In this document: in pieces, positions 50,687 to 59,043 of the stretch
Layout of the letters: the number at the start of each line of letters is the position of its first letter
Numbering within the stretch: the stretch's first letter is position 1
Assembly: GCA_905215625.1 (NCBI GenBank)
Contig: CAJMQQ010000007.1
Location: 4,260 to 68,259 of the forward strand
Reading direction: 5' to 3'
From: an uncultured bacterium
Lineage (GTDB): Bacteria; Bacillota; Clostridia; Lachnospirales; Lachnospiraceae
DNA length: 64,000 nucleotides
Made by a program: the position numbers and the translations under genes
Notes under the pieces: model-generated
Seen by the model: the letters and a program-made list of their open reading frames with translations, nothing else
What the model was told of the DNA's origin: nothing
Databases searched by the model: none

Positions 50687-50744
50687 AAGCGGGAATTCCG
50701 TGCAGACAGTTGAAAAAGCATCTGCATAGAATTCCTGCTTTTTT
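50687..50744 (+). terminator. Extended hairpin terminator
   Basis: AAGCGGGAATTC (50687-50698) pairs with GAATTCCTGCTT (50729-50740), one G-T. Inside it TGCAGA pairs with TCTGCA. TTTT follows. Confidence 0.8.
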
Positions 50745-50824
50745 ATCCGGATTCTTACTTGTGCTGAAATCTTTACACAGGTATAATGGGGATAAAGGCA
50801 GAAAAATATGCAGGAGGTGTGGAT

Positions 50825-51550
50825 ATGGATGGTGTACTGCAGTTAAAGCAGTGGATAGCAGACAGCGGAAATATCGTGTTTTTTGGAGGAGCCGGTGTAT
50901 CGACGGAAAGCGGAATCCCTGATTTCAGGAGCCAGGACGGCCTATATAACCAGCAGTATCAATACCCGCCGGAGACCATTATCAGTCATAGCTTTTATAA
51001 GAAGAATCCGGAAGAATTTTACCGGTTTTACAAAAATAAAATGCTTTTTCCGGATGCCCGGCCCAATGACGCCCACCTGGCTCTGGCAAAACTGGAACAG
51101 GAAGGCCGGTTAAAGGCAGTTATTACACAAAATATTGACGGTCTTCACCAGGCGGCTGGAAGCAAAGAGGTGTTAGAACTTCATGGATCCGTTCATCGCA
51201 ATTACTGTGAGCGCTGCGGCGAGTTTTATTCTTTAAAAGAGGTTCTGGAAGCACCGGGAGTGCCCAGGTGCAAGTGCGGAGGAAGGATTAAACCGGATGT
51301 AGTGCTGTATGAGGAAGGTCTGGATATGGATACGATCCGTAAGGCTATATCTTATATTAGTCAGGCAGATGTTTTGATTGTAGGAGGCACTTCCCTTACG
51401 GTTTATCCAGCCGCGGGACTCATTGATTATTATAGGGGAAATAAACTGATCCTGATTAATAAAAGCATTACGCCCATGGATAAAAATGCGAATCTGGTGA
51501 TCAGCGGAAAAATCGGGGAAATATTAAGAAAAGCAGTTTTAGAAGAATAA
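50825..51550 (+). CDS. Sir2-family NAD-dependent protein deacylase
   Basis: A 241-residue sirtuin. GGAGVSTESGIPDFRS is the NAD loop, TQNIDGLHQAAGS and LELHGSVHRNYCERCG bring the catalytic histidine and the first zinc pair, and CKCGGRIKPDVVLYEE the second. GTSLTVYPAAGL ends the NAD site. It removes acyl groups from lysine. CAGGAGG is seven bases before ATG 50825. It forms an operon with the aldo/keto reductase and DUF951 genes. Confidence 0.96.
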   Translation: MDGVLQLKQWIADSGNIVFFGGAGVSTESGIPDFRSQDGLYNQQYQYPPETIISHSFYKKNPEEFYRFYKNKMLFPDARPNDAHLALAKLEQEGRLKAVITQNIDGLHQAAGSKEVLELHGSVHRNYCERCGEFYSLKEVLEAPGVPRCKCGGRIKPDVVLYEEGLDMDTIRKAISYISQADVLIVGGTSLTVYPAAGLIDYYRGNKLILINKSITPMDKNANLVISGKIGEILRKAVLEE

Positions 51551-51560
51551 GGAGGAGACT

Positions 51561-52574
51561 ATGTACCAGGCGGCAGAACACAGATATGAAACAATGGAAT
51601 ATAAAAGATGCGGAAAGAGCGGCGTGCTGCTACCAAGGATTTCTCTGGGATTGTGGCAGAATTTTGGACTGGAAAAACCGTTCGAAGAGCAACGGCAGAT
51701 TTTGCTGCAGGCTTTTGACTGGGGCATTACCCACTTTGATTTAGCGAACAACTACGGTTTCCCAGCCAGGGGACTTGCAGAAGAAAATTTTGGAAAAGTC
51801 CTTCAGTCCGACTTTAAACCGTACCGTGATGAATTATTTATTTCTACAAAAGCAGGATATGATTTCTGGCCGGGACCTTATGGAAACTGGGGTTCCAGAA
51901 AATACTTAATGGCCAGCTTGGATCAGAGCCTGAAACGGATGGGATTGGAATATGTGGACGTATTTTATCATCACCGCCCGGATCCGGAGACTCCATTAGA
52001 GGAAACCATGGGAGCGCTTTCTGATATAGTAAGACAAGGAAAGGCTCTATATGTAGGAATCTCCAACTATGGAGCAGAGGAAGCAGAGCAGGCAATCCGG
52101 ATATTAAAAGAAAATAAGACACCATGTCTGATTCATCAGCCCCGCTACAATATGTTTGAACGCCAGATAGAAGAGGCGCTTCTTCCGCTATTGGAGACGG
52201 AAGGAGTAGGATGTATAGCTTACAGCCCGCTGGCTCAGGGAGCGCTGACAAATAAATATCTTCATGGAATTCCGGAAGGTTCCAGGGCGTCCAGAAAGGG
52301 AACAACAGTAGGTGGAAGGTATTTATCAGAAGAAAATCTGGCTAAGATCAGAGAACTGGCAGAGATTGCAGAAAAAAGAGGACAGTCTTTAGCCCAGCTT
52401 GCGCTGGCCTGGGTACTGCGGCGGAAAGAAGTGACTTCCGTTCTGGTAGGGGCCAGCAGCGTCAGACAACTGGGAGACAACATACAGACGTTAAGGAATC
52501 TGGATTTTACCCAGGAAGAGTTAGATGGGATTGACCGGATTCTTGCAGGAAAGGCAGCCGGAGGAAATAAATAA
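51561..52574 (+). CDS. Aldo/keto reductase (YghZ-like)
   Basis: A 337-residue AKR: LGLWQNFG, HFDLANNYG with the catalytic tyrosine, FISTKAGYDFWPGPYG, YVDVFYHHRPD, LIHQPRYNMFER, YSPLAQGALTNKYL. It resembles the L-glyceraldehyde 3-phosphate reductase group, which uses NADPH to reduce small aldehydes and detoxify methylglyoxal. GGAGGAG precedes ATG. The stop overlaps the next gene's start by one base. Confidence 0.93.
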   Translation: MYQAAEHRYETMEYKRCGKSGVLLPRISLGLWQNFGLEKPFEEQRQILLQAFDWGITHFDLANNYGFPARGLAEENFGKVLQSDFKPYRDELFISTKAGYDFWPGPYGNWGSRKYLMASLDQSLKRMGLEYVDVFYHHRPDPETPLEETMGALSDIVRQGKALYVGISNYGAEEAEQAIRILKENKTPCLIHQPRYNMFERQIEEALLPLLETEGVGCIAYSPLAQGALTNKYLHGIPEGSRASRKGTTVGGRYLSEENLAKIRELAEIAEKRGQSLAQLALAWVLRRKEVTSVLVGASSVRQLGDNIQTLRNLDFTQEELDGIDRILAGKAAGGNK

Positions 52575-52768
52575 TGGAAAAATACGAGTATGAGGTGGGG
52601 GATGTGGTAACCTTAAAAAAACCGCATCCCTGTGGAAGCAAAGACTGGGAAATCCTGCGGGTAGGACAGGATTTCCGCTTAAAATGCATGGGCTGCGGGC
52701 ATCAGGTTATGACGGCCAGAAGGATGGTGGAAAAAAACACCAGGGCATTAAAAAAGAAAAACCAATAA
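52574..52768 (+). CDS. DUF951 small protein
   Basis: A 64-residue protein: YEVGDVVTLKKPHPCGSKDWEILRVG, then LKCMGCGHQVMTARRMVEK. A cysteine in PHPCGS and a C-x2-C pair suggest a small zinc-binding, nucleic-acid-type fold. The family is found widely in Firmicutes without a settled role. It overlaps the aldo/keto reductase stop by one base. Confidence 0.9.
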   Translation: MEKYEYEVGDVVTLKKPHPCGSKDWEILRVGQDFRLKCMGCGHQVMTARRMVEKNTRALKKKNQ

Positions 52769-52793
52769 AAAAGAAAAAACAGTAAAAAAGGTC

Positions 52794-52822
52794 TTGCATT
52801 CCCTGAAAAATTCTGATAAGAT
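52794..52822 (+). promoter_or_regulatory. Promoter of the rpsF operon and start of its leader
   Basis: TTGCAT (52794-52799), a 17-base spacer, TAAGAT (52817-52822). The 70-base leader that follows has a hairpin GTGACA/TGTCAC (52831-52836 with 52855-52860). Ribosomal protein S6/S18 autoregulatory leaders are known at this position in Firmicutes; whether this is one I cannot tell. Confidence 0.65.
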
Positions 52823-52900
52823 ATTTATCTGTGACATATTATAATCCTTGCTCCTGTCACTGAGAGATAGGGGCCAGAGACCACAAGGAGGTAAAGCAAG

Positions 52901-53188
52901 ATGAACAAGTACGAGTTAGCAGTTGTTCTGAATGTGAAGCTGGAAGACGAAGAGAGAGCAGCAGTAATCGAAAAGGTGAAAGGATATATCACCCGTTTCG
53001 GCGGCACTGTAACCAACGTGGATGAGTGGGGTAAGAAGAGACTTGCTTACGAGATTCAGAAAGCCAAAGAAGCTTACTATTACTTTATCCAGTTCGAAGG
53101 CGATGCTGTCTGCCCAAATGAAGTAGAAGCTCACGTTCGTATCATGGAACCAGTTATCAGATACTTAATCGTTAAGCAGGAAGCTTAA
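52901..53188 (+). CDS. rpsF: 30S ribosomal protein S6
   Basis: A 95-residue S6: YELAVVLNVKLEDEERAAVIEKV, GGTVTNVDEWGKKRLAYEIQKAKEAYYYF, and the end VIRYLIVKQEA. It binds the central domain of 16S rRNA together with S18, which is encoded two genes later. AAGGAGG precedes the start. It is first of the conserved rpsF-ssb-rpsR operon. Confidence 0.99.
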   Translation: MNKYELAVVLNVKLEDEERAAVIEKVKGYITRFGGTVTNVDEWGKKRLAYEIQKAKEAYYYFIQFEGDAVCPNEVEAHVRIMEPVIRYLIVKQEA

Positions 53189-53221
53189 TTAGTATCAGCA
53201 AGTAATAGAAAGAGTGATCGT

Positions 53222-53698
53222 ATGAACAGAGTTATCCTTATGGGAAGATTAACCAGAGATCCGGAGGTAAGATACTCCCAGGGCGAGAGAACTATGGCGA
53301 TTGCCAGATATACCCTTGCCGTTGACCGCAGAGGCCGCAGAGGCCAGGATGGAAATGATCAGAACGCAGATTTTATCCAGTGTGTGGCATTTGACCGCGC
53401 AGGTGAATTTGCAGAAAAGTATTTCCGTCAGGGGATGAGAGTGCTGGTGTCCGGACGTATCCAGACTGGAAGCTATGTCAACAGAGACGGTCAGAAAGTT
53501 TATACTACTGATGTCATCGTAGATGACCAGGAATTCGCTGACAGCAAGGGAGCAGCATCCGACATGAGCGGTTATCAGAACGCTGGCGGATACCAGCAGC
53601 CGGCTCAGGCTCAGAGACCTGCACCATCCAGTGCAATCGGCGATGGATTTATGAACATTCCGGATGGAGTGGAGGACGAAGGCTTACCATTTAACTAA
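53222..53698 (+). CDS. ssb: Single-stranded DNA-binding protein
   Basis: A 158-residue SSB: the OB-fold part has MNRVILMGRLTRDPEVRYSQ, ARYTLAVDR, ADFIQCVAFDRAGEFAEKYFRQGMRVLVSGRIQTGSY. A Gln/Gly/Pro-rich linker follows and the acidic tip DEGLPFN. The tip binds repair and replication proteins. It is co-transcribed with the two ribosomal protein genes. Confidence 0.99.
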   Translation: MNRVILMGRLTRDPEVRYSQGERTMAIARYTLAVDRRGRRGQDGNDQNADFIQCVAFDRAGEFAEKYFRQGMRVLVSGRIQTGSYVNRDGQKVYTTDVIVDDQEFADSKGAASDMSGYQNAGGYQQPAQAQRPAPSSAIGDGFMNIPDGVEDEGLPFN

Positions 53699-53735
53699 GC
53701 CTTGATTTCACTAAGTTTAAAAGGAGGACACACCA

Positions 53736-54002
53736 ATGGCATTTAATAAAGGTGATAAAGCTGATGCTAGACCAAGAAGAAGCGGCGGTATGCGCAGAAG
53801 AAAAAAAGTATGTGTATTCTGTGGAGATAAGAACGGCACTATCGATTACAAAGATGTAAACAAATTAAAGAGATACGTATCTGAGAGAGGAAAAATTCTT
53901 CCTAGAAGAATTACCGGCAACTGCGCAAAGCATCAGAGAGCTTTAACTGTAGCTATCAAGCGCGCTCGTCATATTGCACTGATGCCGTATGTTTGCGAGT
54001 AA
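53736..54002 (+). CDS. rpsR: 30S ribosomal protein S18
   Basis: An 88-residue S18: RRKKVCVFCGDKNGTIDYKDVNKLKRYVSERGKILPRRITG in outline, then NCAKHQRALTVAIKRARHIALMPY. The four cysteine/histidine positions (C-x2-C and C-x2-H) are kept, the zinc-binding version. AAGGAGG precedes the start and a terminator follows. Confidence 0.99.
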   Translation: MAFNKGDKADARPRRSGGMRRRKKVCVFCGDKNGTIDYKDVNKLKRYVSERGKILPRRITGNCAKHQRALTVAIKRARHIALMPYVCE

Positions 54003-54035
54003 GACACAGTAAAAGAAAGCATTTTGGAAAAGATG

Positions 54036-54069
54036 GTGTAACCTCAAAAAACGGGGTTGCACCTTTTTC
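54036..54069 (+). terminator. Intrinsic terminator of the rpsF operon
   Basis: GGTGTAACCTC (54036-54046) pairs with GGGGTTGCACC (54054-54064), two G-T pairs, then five or more T. Confidence 0.88.
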
Positions 54070-54077
54070 TTTTATAC

Positions 54078-54384
54078 AGATGTTGCAACAGTTTCCTCTT
54101 TAGTTTTTGAAGAGTCTCAAGCTGCTGTCAGTCAAGAAGCAGCTTCTGATGGAGATACTGTTTGTCTGTCGCAGGAGCAAATGGCGGTGGCTCTTATTGG
54201 AAGGAACTATTTGACCGAAACAGGACTTAAAGTGCTTAACAACCTTGTTTCCGGATGTTTTGACTTTGCCGAAATCAATGCTATTGAGCATAGACCTATG
54301 TATATGAGTGATTATATAAATCAGCTTGATACCATTCAGAATCTTGAAAAAGAGGCAAAAAAACAGCTTAGAAAGAAAAAATAA
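54078..54384 (+). pseudogene. RhuM-family gene remnant
   Basis: One open frame without a start signal. DGDTVCLSQEQMA looks like the opening of RhuM-family proteins (GDTVWLTQ-type), and RNYLTETGLKVLNNLVSGCFDFAEINAIEHRPMYMSDY matches their C-terminal region (YLTEEEL, LVS-x2-LDFAE, H-PM-M-DW). The central part of about 200 residues is missing, so the two ends are fused by deletion. RhuM genes are usually carried by islands and restriction loci. The following 190 bases up to the HU gene hold another short open frame without recognisable content. Confidence 0.65.
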
Positions 54385-54570
54385 AGTGTACTTCCAGTAT
54401 ATCTGCTCTGATTTGCCAGCGGCTGATGAGAAGTCTATTTTAAAAACTCTGGGAAAAGATGAAAAAACCTTGACAAATAAAACAGAAACAGATATAAATG
54501 ATAGGTACAGCAATATGACTGAAACGCCGTTAGGCAGCAAGAGAGATTGATTTTTAGGAGGAACACTAAA

Positions 54571-54846
54571 ATGAATAAGACCGAATTAATTGCAGCAGTA
54601 GCTGAAAAGGCAGAAATTTCTAAGAAAGACGCAGAGAAGGCTATCAAGGCTTTCACTGATGCAGTAGCAGAAGAATTAGTAAAAGGCGGAAAAGTACAGT
54701 TAGTTGGTTTTGGTACTTTCGAAGTTGGCGAGAGAGCAGCCAGAGAAGGCCGTAATCCGAAGAGTGGAGAGACCATGACCATTCCGGCATCCAGAACTCC
54801 TAAGTTCAAAGCTGGCAAGGCATTAAAGGATCAGGTGAACGCATAA
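54571..54846 (+). CDS. HU-family nucleoid protein
   Basis: A 91-residue HU: MNKTELIAAVAEKAEISKKDAEKAIKAFTDAV in outline, VQLVGFGTFEVGERAAREGRNPKSGETMTIPASRTPKFKAGKALKD in outline. The DNA-bending arm with NPxxGE is complete. It coats and bends chromosomal DNA. TTAGGAGG precedes ATG 54571. It is followed after four bases by the S4-domain gene. Confidence 0.98.
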   Translation: MNKTELIAAVAEKAEISKKDAEKAIKAFTDAVAEELVKGGKVQLVGFGTFEVGERAAREGRNPKSGETMTIPASRTPKFKAGKALKDQVNA

Positions 54847-54850
54847 TTCC

Positions 54851-55090
54851 ATGAGATTGGACAAATTTTTGAAGGTATCCAGACTGATTAAGCGCCGTAC
54901 GGTGGCAAATGAGGCCTGTGATGCCGGCCGCATTTTAGTAAACGGGAAAGTTGCAAAAGCATCTTTAAACGTAAAATGCGGAGACTGCATAGAGATTCAG
55001 TTTGGAAGCAAGTCGGTAAAGGTAGAGGTGTTAGATGTGCAAGAGACAGTAAAGAAAGATGAGGCAAAAGAACTTTACCGATATTTATAA
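54851..55090 (+). CDS. rqcP: S4-domain RNA-binding protein RqcP
   Basis: A 79-residue S4 domain: MRLDKFLKVSRLIKRRTVANEAC, GRILVNGKVAKASLNVKCGD. In Firmicutes this protein (formerly YabO) works with RqcH on stalled 50S subunits to add alanine tails to unfinished chains. Its position between HU and yabP/yabQ/divIC is the conserved clostridial arrangement. The gene is followed by a strong hairpin. Confidence 0.95.
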   Translation: MRLDKFLKVSRLIKRRTVANEACDAGRILVNGKVAKASLNVKCGDCIEIQFGSKSVKVEVLDVQETVKKDEAKELYRYL

Positions 55091-55114
55091 TCCATTTTGC
55101 CGCATAAAACGGGG

Positions 55115-55168
55115 AACCTCCTAATATACTTAAACAAGCATCAGATAAGTATATTAGGAGGTTTTTTT
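55115..55168 (+). promoter_or_regulatory. 18-bp hairpin that contains the yabP ribosome site
   Basis: AACCTCCTAATATACTTA (55115-55132) pairs perfectly with TAAGTATATTAGGAGGTT (55146-55163), loop 13 bases, then a T-run to 55168. It reads as an intrinsic terminator for rqcP, but its 3' arm is also the AGGAGG of yabP, whose ATG is at 55169. When the hairpin forms it both stops transcription and hides the ribosome site. Confidence 0.8.
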
Positions 55169-55453
55169 ATGGAAGAAAAGCTGGGCGGGCGGACGCATAA
55201 ATTAGTCCTTCAAAATAGAGGGAATGCCAGTATCACTGGAGTGACAGACGTGGTTTCCTTTGACGAATGCCAGGTGATTTTAGATACGGATCTGGGCCTT
55301 TTGACTTTGAAAGGAAAAGGACTTCATGTAAGCAGACTTACCATTGAAAAAGGAGAAGTGGATGTAGACGGCACAGTGGACAGCCTTTCCTATTCTTCCA
55401 ATGAGTCGCTGAGAAAAGCTGGGGAATCCATGTTTTCCCGTCTGTTTAAGTAG
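55169..55453 (+). CDS. yabP: Sporulation protein YabP
   Basis: A 94-residue YabP: GGRTHKLVLQNRGNASITGVTDVVSFDE, then VILDTDLGLLTLKGKGLHVSRLTIEKGEVDVDGTVDSLSY in outline. The protein is made in the mother cell and takes part in spore coat/cortex formation. The start ATG 55169 follows the AGGAGG inside the hairpin at 55115. yabQ begins nine bases after the stop. Confidence 0.95.
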   Translation: MEEKLGGRTHKLVLQNRGNASITGVTDVVSFDECQVILDTDLGLLTLKGKGLHVSRLTIEKGEVDVDGTVDSLSYSSNESLRKAGESMFSRLFK

Positions 55454-55461
55454 GGTCTGCT

Positions 55462-55854
55462 ATGGAAGGACTGCTGAGGGAACTGCATCTGACGGGAACC
55501 AGCCTGTTTACAGGCGTCTGGCTGATGATGAGCTACGACGTTCTTAGGGTTGTCCGAATCGTAATCCGCCATAATGATTTCTGGGTAGGAATAGAAGACT
55601 TTCTGTATTGGATTTATGCAGGATTTCTTTCTTTCCAGTTTCTTTATTGGGAGAACGATGGGATTCTGAGGGCGTATATTATAGGCGGCATATTTGCAGG
55701 GATGATAGTCTATGACCGGTTTTTCAGCCAAATTTACATAAAACTATTGAAAAAAGCAATTCAATGGATTAGAATAAAATTATCTAGATGTCGGGTTAGA
55801 AATGAGGAAAAAAGTGAGAGCAACAAGACGGTCACGAGCACAGAAAAAAGATAA
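55462..55854 (+). CDS. yabQ: Spore cortex protein YabQ
   Basis: A 130-residue membrane protein with about three hydrophobic segments: FTGVWLMMSYDVLRVVRIVIRH, FWVGIEDFLYWIYAGFLSF, and AYIIGGIFAGMIVYDRFF. The order matches YabQ, needed for spore cortex. It overlaps divIC by 53 bases, so divIC begins inside its basic C-terminal tail. Confidence 0.93.
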   Translation: MEGLLRELHLTGTSLFTGVWLMMSYDVLRVVRIVIRHNDFWVGIEDFLYWIYAGFLSFQFLYWENDGILRAYIIGGIFAGMIVYDRFFSQIYIKLLKKAIQWIRIKLSRCRVRNEEKSESNKTVTSTEKR

Positions 55855-56137
55855 ATGGGGCAACCGGATGGCAATGCTGGGAATTACGATGGTAGTGCTT
55901 AGCCTTGCTGTGGTTGTTAATATTAAGGGCAGCTCTTTAAAGTCCATTGACCGCGACTATCAGATTCGTCTGGACAGTCTCAATGAGATAAAGGAAGAAG
56001 AAGAAAAACGGGCCGAAGAGCTAGAAGAAGAGCGTAAATATGTCCAGACAAAAGAATATATAAAAGAGGTGGCAAAAGAAAAGCTGGGACTGGTAGATCC
56101 AGATGAGATTTTATTAAAGCCTGGCAATGTGGAATAG
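55802..56137 (+). CDS. divIC: Septum formation protein DivIC/FtsB family
   Basis: A 111-residue protein: basic N-terminus, one membrane segment (MLGITMVVLSLAVVVNI), an acidic coiled coil (LNEIKEEEEKRAEELEEE), and the family end EYIKEVAKEKLGLVDPDEILLKP. It acts in the divisome, and is in the usual place behind yabQ. It starts inside the yabQ coding region (53-base overlap). Confidence 0.93.
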   Translation: MRKKVRATRRSRAQKKDKWGNRMAMLGITMVVLSLAVVVNIKGSSLKSIDRDYQIRLDSLNEIKEEEEKRAEELEEERKYVQTKEYIKEVAKEKLGLVDPDEILLKPGNVE

Positions 56138-56242
56138 ACAGCGCATCTTTTGTCGGAAAATTTGAAGGATTTATCTTCCTGAATTGACAAATATTTCCCT
56201 CCAGCTTGTATATAATGTTACGCAGGTGAGGAGGGATTTTTT

Positions 56243-57655
56243 GTGCTTTTAAAACAGAAACCAGTCTGTCGTGATATGACAGATGTAAATGTATATACGG
56301 CGAACCGGCTTAGCGGGATGGCCGCTTCTTTAGGCCAGTTGGCCAAGGCATTTTCCGATGAAGAGGAAGAAGGACGATTATCCAGAGAAGACGCAAAAAT
56401 GGCAATGCAGACGGCTGCGTCAATGGTATGCGGAGACTGCGGTAGATGCAGTCTGCCAGCAGATTGTGAAAAAGAAGACAGTTACTACCTATATTACCTT
56501 CTCAGGGCATTTGAGCAAAATGGAAAAATACGGGATGAAGATATGCCTAGGCTTTTTTTGGAAACCTGCAGAAGAAAGGACGCTTATATGCGGCAGCTGA
56601 ATCGGAATCTGGGTCGGGCGACTATGAATCTGACATGGAAAAACCGGTTTTTGGAAAGCAGGGATGCCGTTATCGTCCAGTTTAGGGAGCTGGCATTGAT
56701 TCTGGAAGAATTTTCCCATCAGATGGAGAAGGCGGCTAATGTAACCGGAACCTGGGCAGAAACCATCCGCAGGGCGTTCCGGTGGAAAAGGGCTGCAGTA
56801 GACAACCTGTTGGTGCTGGAATATGAAAATAAGCGCAAAGAGGTCTATCTGACAGTTCATATGACTGGAAATACCTGCATGACGGCCAATGAAGCGGCAG
56901 GGATTCTGACAAAGATTATGGGCGGCCATGAATGGCATCCGGTCAGAGACAGCCGCAGTGTAATTGGACATCAGCCATCTGTCGTTCGACTGGTAGAGGC
57001 AGGAAGCTATCAGATGCTTTACGGCGCTGCATGGACGCCAAAAACGGGACAAGAGGTTTCAGGAGATAACTATACCTTTGTTCAGAATCCGGACGGTCAG
57101 GCAATTATGAGCTTGTCTGACGGAATGGGAAGCGGCCAGACAGCATCCAGGGAAAGCCAGAAAGTCATTGAACTGACAGAGCAGCTTTTAGAAACTGGCT
57201 TTTCGGCCAGGGCAGCTTTGAAGCTGGTCAACACGATTCTGCTGTTGACCGGCAGCGAGCAGCATCCAGCCACGTTGGATTTGTGCTGTATTGATCTGAA
57301 CACAGGCGTGCTGGAGGCGATGAAGCTGGGCGCTGCTGCGGCTTTTATCAAAAATGGGGATGGAGTCGAACTTCTGCAGGCCAGCGACGTGCCTATGGGA
57401 GTTTTAAATCCGATTGAACCTATACTGCTGTCCAGAAAGCTATGGGATGATAACCGGATTGTGATGGTCAGTGATGGAGTGCTGGACGGACTTCCGGGGG
57501 AAGATAAAGAAGGCGTCCTTAAGGAATTCCTGGAAATGCAGCCGTTTTGCCCGCCAAAGGAACTGGCAGGGCGGGTTTTAGAATTTGCCTGTTCCTTTGA
57601 AGAAGAAATCAGGGACGATATGACGGTGCTGGCTGCCGGAATATGGAAACGGTAG
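56243..57655 (+). CDS. spoIIE: SpoIIE-family protein phosphatase
   Basis: A 470-residue PP2C-type phosphatase: the C-terminal domain has SGDNYTFVQNPDGQAIMSLSDGMGSGQTASRES, LDLCCIDLNTGVLEAMKLGAAAAFI, and MVSDGVLDGLPG with the metal-binding aspartates. A cysteine-rich stretch (MVCGDCGRCSLPADC) lies near residue 60. B. subtilis SpoIIE is 827 residues with ten membrane helices; these are absent here, as in many Lachnospiraceae. It would dephosphorylate SpoIIAA to release sigma-F. GTG start behind GAGGAGGG. Confidence 0.9.
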   Translation: MLLKQKPVCRDMTDVNVYTANRLSGMAASLGQLAKAFSDEEEEGRLSREDAKMAMQTAASMVCGDCGRCSLPADCEKEDSYYLYYLLRAFEQNGKIRDEDMPRLFLETCRRKDAYMRQLNRNLGRATMNLTWKNRFLESRDAVIVQFRELALILEEFSHQMEKAANVTGTWAETIRRAFRWKRAAVDNLLVLEYENKRKEVYLTVHMTGNTCMTANEAAGILTKIMGGHEWHPVRDSRSVIGHQPSVVRLVEAGSYQMLYGAAWTPKTGQEVSGDNYTFVQNPDGQAIMSLSDGMGSGQTASRESQKVIELTEQLLETGFSARAALKLVNTILLLTGSEQHPATLDLCCIDLNTGVLEAMKLGAAAAFIKNGDGVELLQASDVPMGVLNPIEPILLSRKLWDDNRIVMVSDGVLDGLPGEDKEGVLKEFLEMQPFCPPKELAGRVLEFACSFEEEIRDDMTVLAAGIWKR

Positions 57656-57681
57656 CAGGCGTTTGGGACTGAGAGGAAGTT

Positions 57682-59043
57682 ATGAAACATACGGTAGAAA
57701 AATATATAGAAAAATACAACATGATTCACCAAAACGATAACATTATTTTAGCCGTTTCCGGCGGCGCAGATTCTGTGAGCCTTCTGCATCTGCTGGTTCA
57801 GCTTAGAACGGCAGGCGCCCTCAGACTGCGGGCAGTCCATGTCCATCATGGGCTGCGGGGAGAAGAAGCGGATCGGGATGCCGTATTTACGGAAAAACTG
57901 TGCAGGAAATTTGATGTGCCATGCCGTATTCTTCATGCAGATGTGCGTGGGTATGCCAAAGAGCACTCTGTTTCAGAGGAAGAGGCGGGAAGAATCCTGC
58001 GGTATCAGCTGCTGGAACAGGAAGCGCAGATCTGGGAAGCAGAAACTGGCGGACAGAATGTGAAAATCGCGGTTGCCCATCATGGAGACGATAGTGCAGA
58101 AACCATTCTTTACAATCTGTTCCGGGGATCTGGCCTAGCGGGAATCAGTGGAATCCAGCCAGTAAGAGGCCGGATTATACGTCCCCTGCTCTGCGTTACG
58201 AGGACAGAGATTCTGGAGTATCTAAAGGAGTATGGGCTGGAATATTGCGAAGACTCAACCAATCAGACCAATGATTACACTAGAAACCGGATGCGTCGTA
58301 TTATTTTGCCTGCCATTACGGAACAGATCAACCCAAAAGCCAGCCAGCATATTCTCCAGGCAGGAGAAAAAATCCGGCAGGCCCATGAATTTCTGTCAGA
58401 TGCTGCCGGTAAGTGGCTGTCAGAACATACAGACGGGTCAGACGGGACGGTTGTGCCTGCCTCGTTGACACAGGAGCCGGAAATCCTGCAAAGTTACATT
58501 CTACGTCGCGTATTGGAAGAAACGGCAGGGACGAAGAAGGATTTGTCTTCCTGCCATGTGGAGACGCTTATGGATCTTCTGGCAGGAACAGCAGGCAGAA
58601 AAGCAGATTTACCGGAAGGAATCCACGCAGTAAGGGAGTATGATGGATTGCGGATAGAGAAGGTCAGCGAAAAAGAAGCAGAGCGTCCTCCTTCTCTGGA
58701 AATGACGGTATTTGCAGCAGAATCCGAGGAAAACCAGGAATTTCCTAAAAACTTGTATACGAAATGGTTTGACTATGATAAAATAAAAGATAAGCTGTCT
58801 GTGCGCACCCGAAAAACCGGTGATTACATTACCTTAAAGGGTGGAGGAAGAAAAAGCATAAAGGCATATATGATTGATGAAAAGATTCCAGCTGCCCAGA
58901 GAGATTCAGTTTATCTGCTGGCAGATGGAAGCCATGTTTTGTGGATCATTGGATTTCGGATCAGTGAATACTATAAAGTAGGCCCGCAGACGACAACTAT
59001 ACTTCAAGTAAAAGTAAACGGAGGAGAAAATCATGGAAGATAA
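57682..59043 (+). CDS. tilS: tRNA(Ile)-lysidine synthase
   Basis: A 453-residue TilS: the PP-loop ILAVSGGADSVSLLHLL, VAHHGDDSAETILYNLFRGSGLAGISG and CEDSTNQTNDYTRNRMRR are standard, and the C-terminal TilS_C domain has DKLSVRTRKTGDYITL. It changes the wobble C of the AUA-reading tRNA-Ile to lysidine. It overlaps hpt by 11 bases. Confidence 0.98.
   Translation: MKHTVEKYIEKYNMIHQNDNIILAVSGGADSVSLLHLLVQLRTAGALRLRAVHVHHGLRGEEADRDAVFTEKLCRKFDVPCRILHADVRGYAKEHSVSEEEAGRILRYQLLEQEAQIWEAETGGQNVKIAVAHHGDDSAETILYNLFRGSGLAGISGIQPVRGRIIRPLLCVTRTEILEYLKEYGLEYCEDSTNQTNDYTRNRMRRIILPAITEQINPKASQHILQAGEKIRQAHEFLSDAAGKWLSEHTDGSDGTVVPASLTQEPEILQSYILRRVLEETAGTKKDLSSCHVETLMDLLAGTAGRKADLPEGIHAVREYDGLRIEKVSEKEAERPPSLEMTVFAAESEENQEFPKNLYTKWFDYDKIKDKLSVRTRKTGDYITLKGGGRKSIKAYMIDEKIPAAQRDSVYLLADGSHVLWIIGFRISEYYKVGPQTTTILQVKVNGGENHGR

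Noticed and set aside
57097..57732. Long minus-strand frame (211 codons) opposite spoIIE
   Set aside because: Low-complexity shadow frame opposite well-defined phosphatase motifs.
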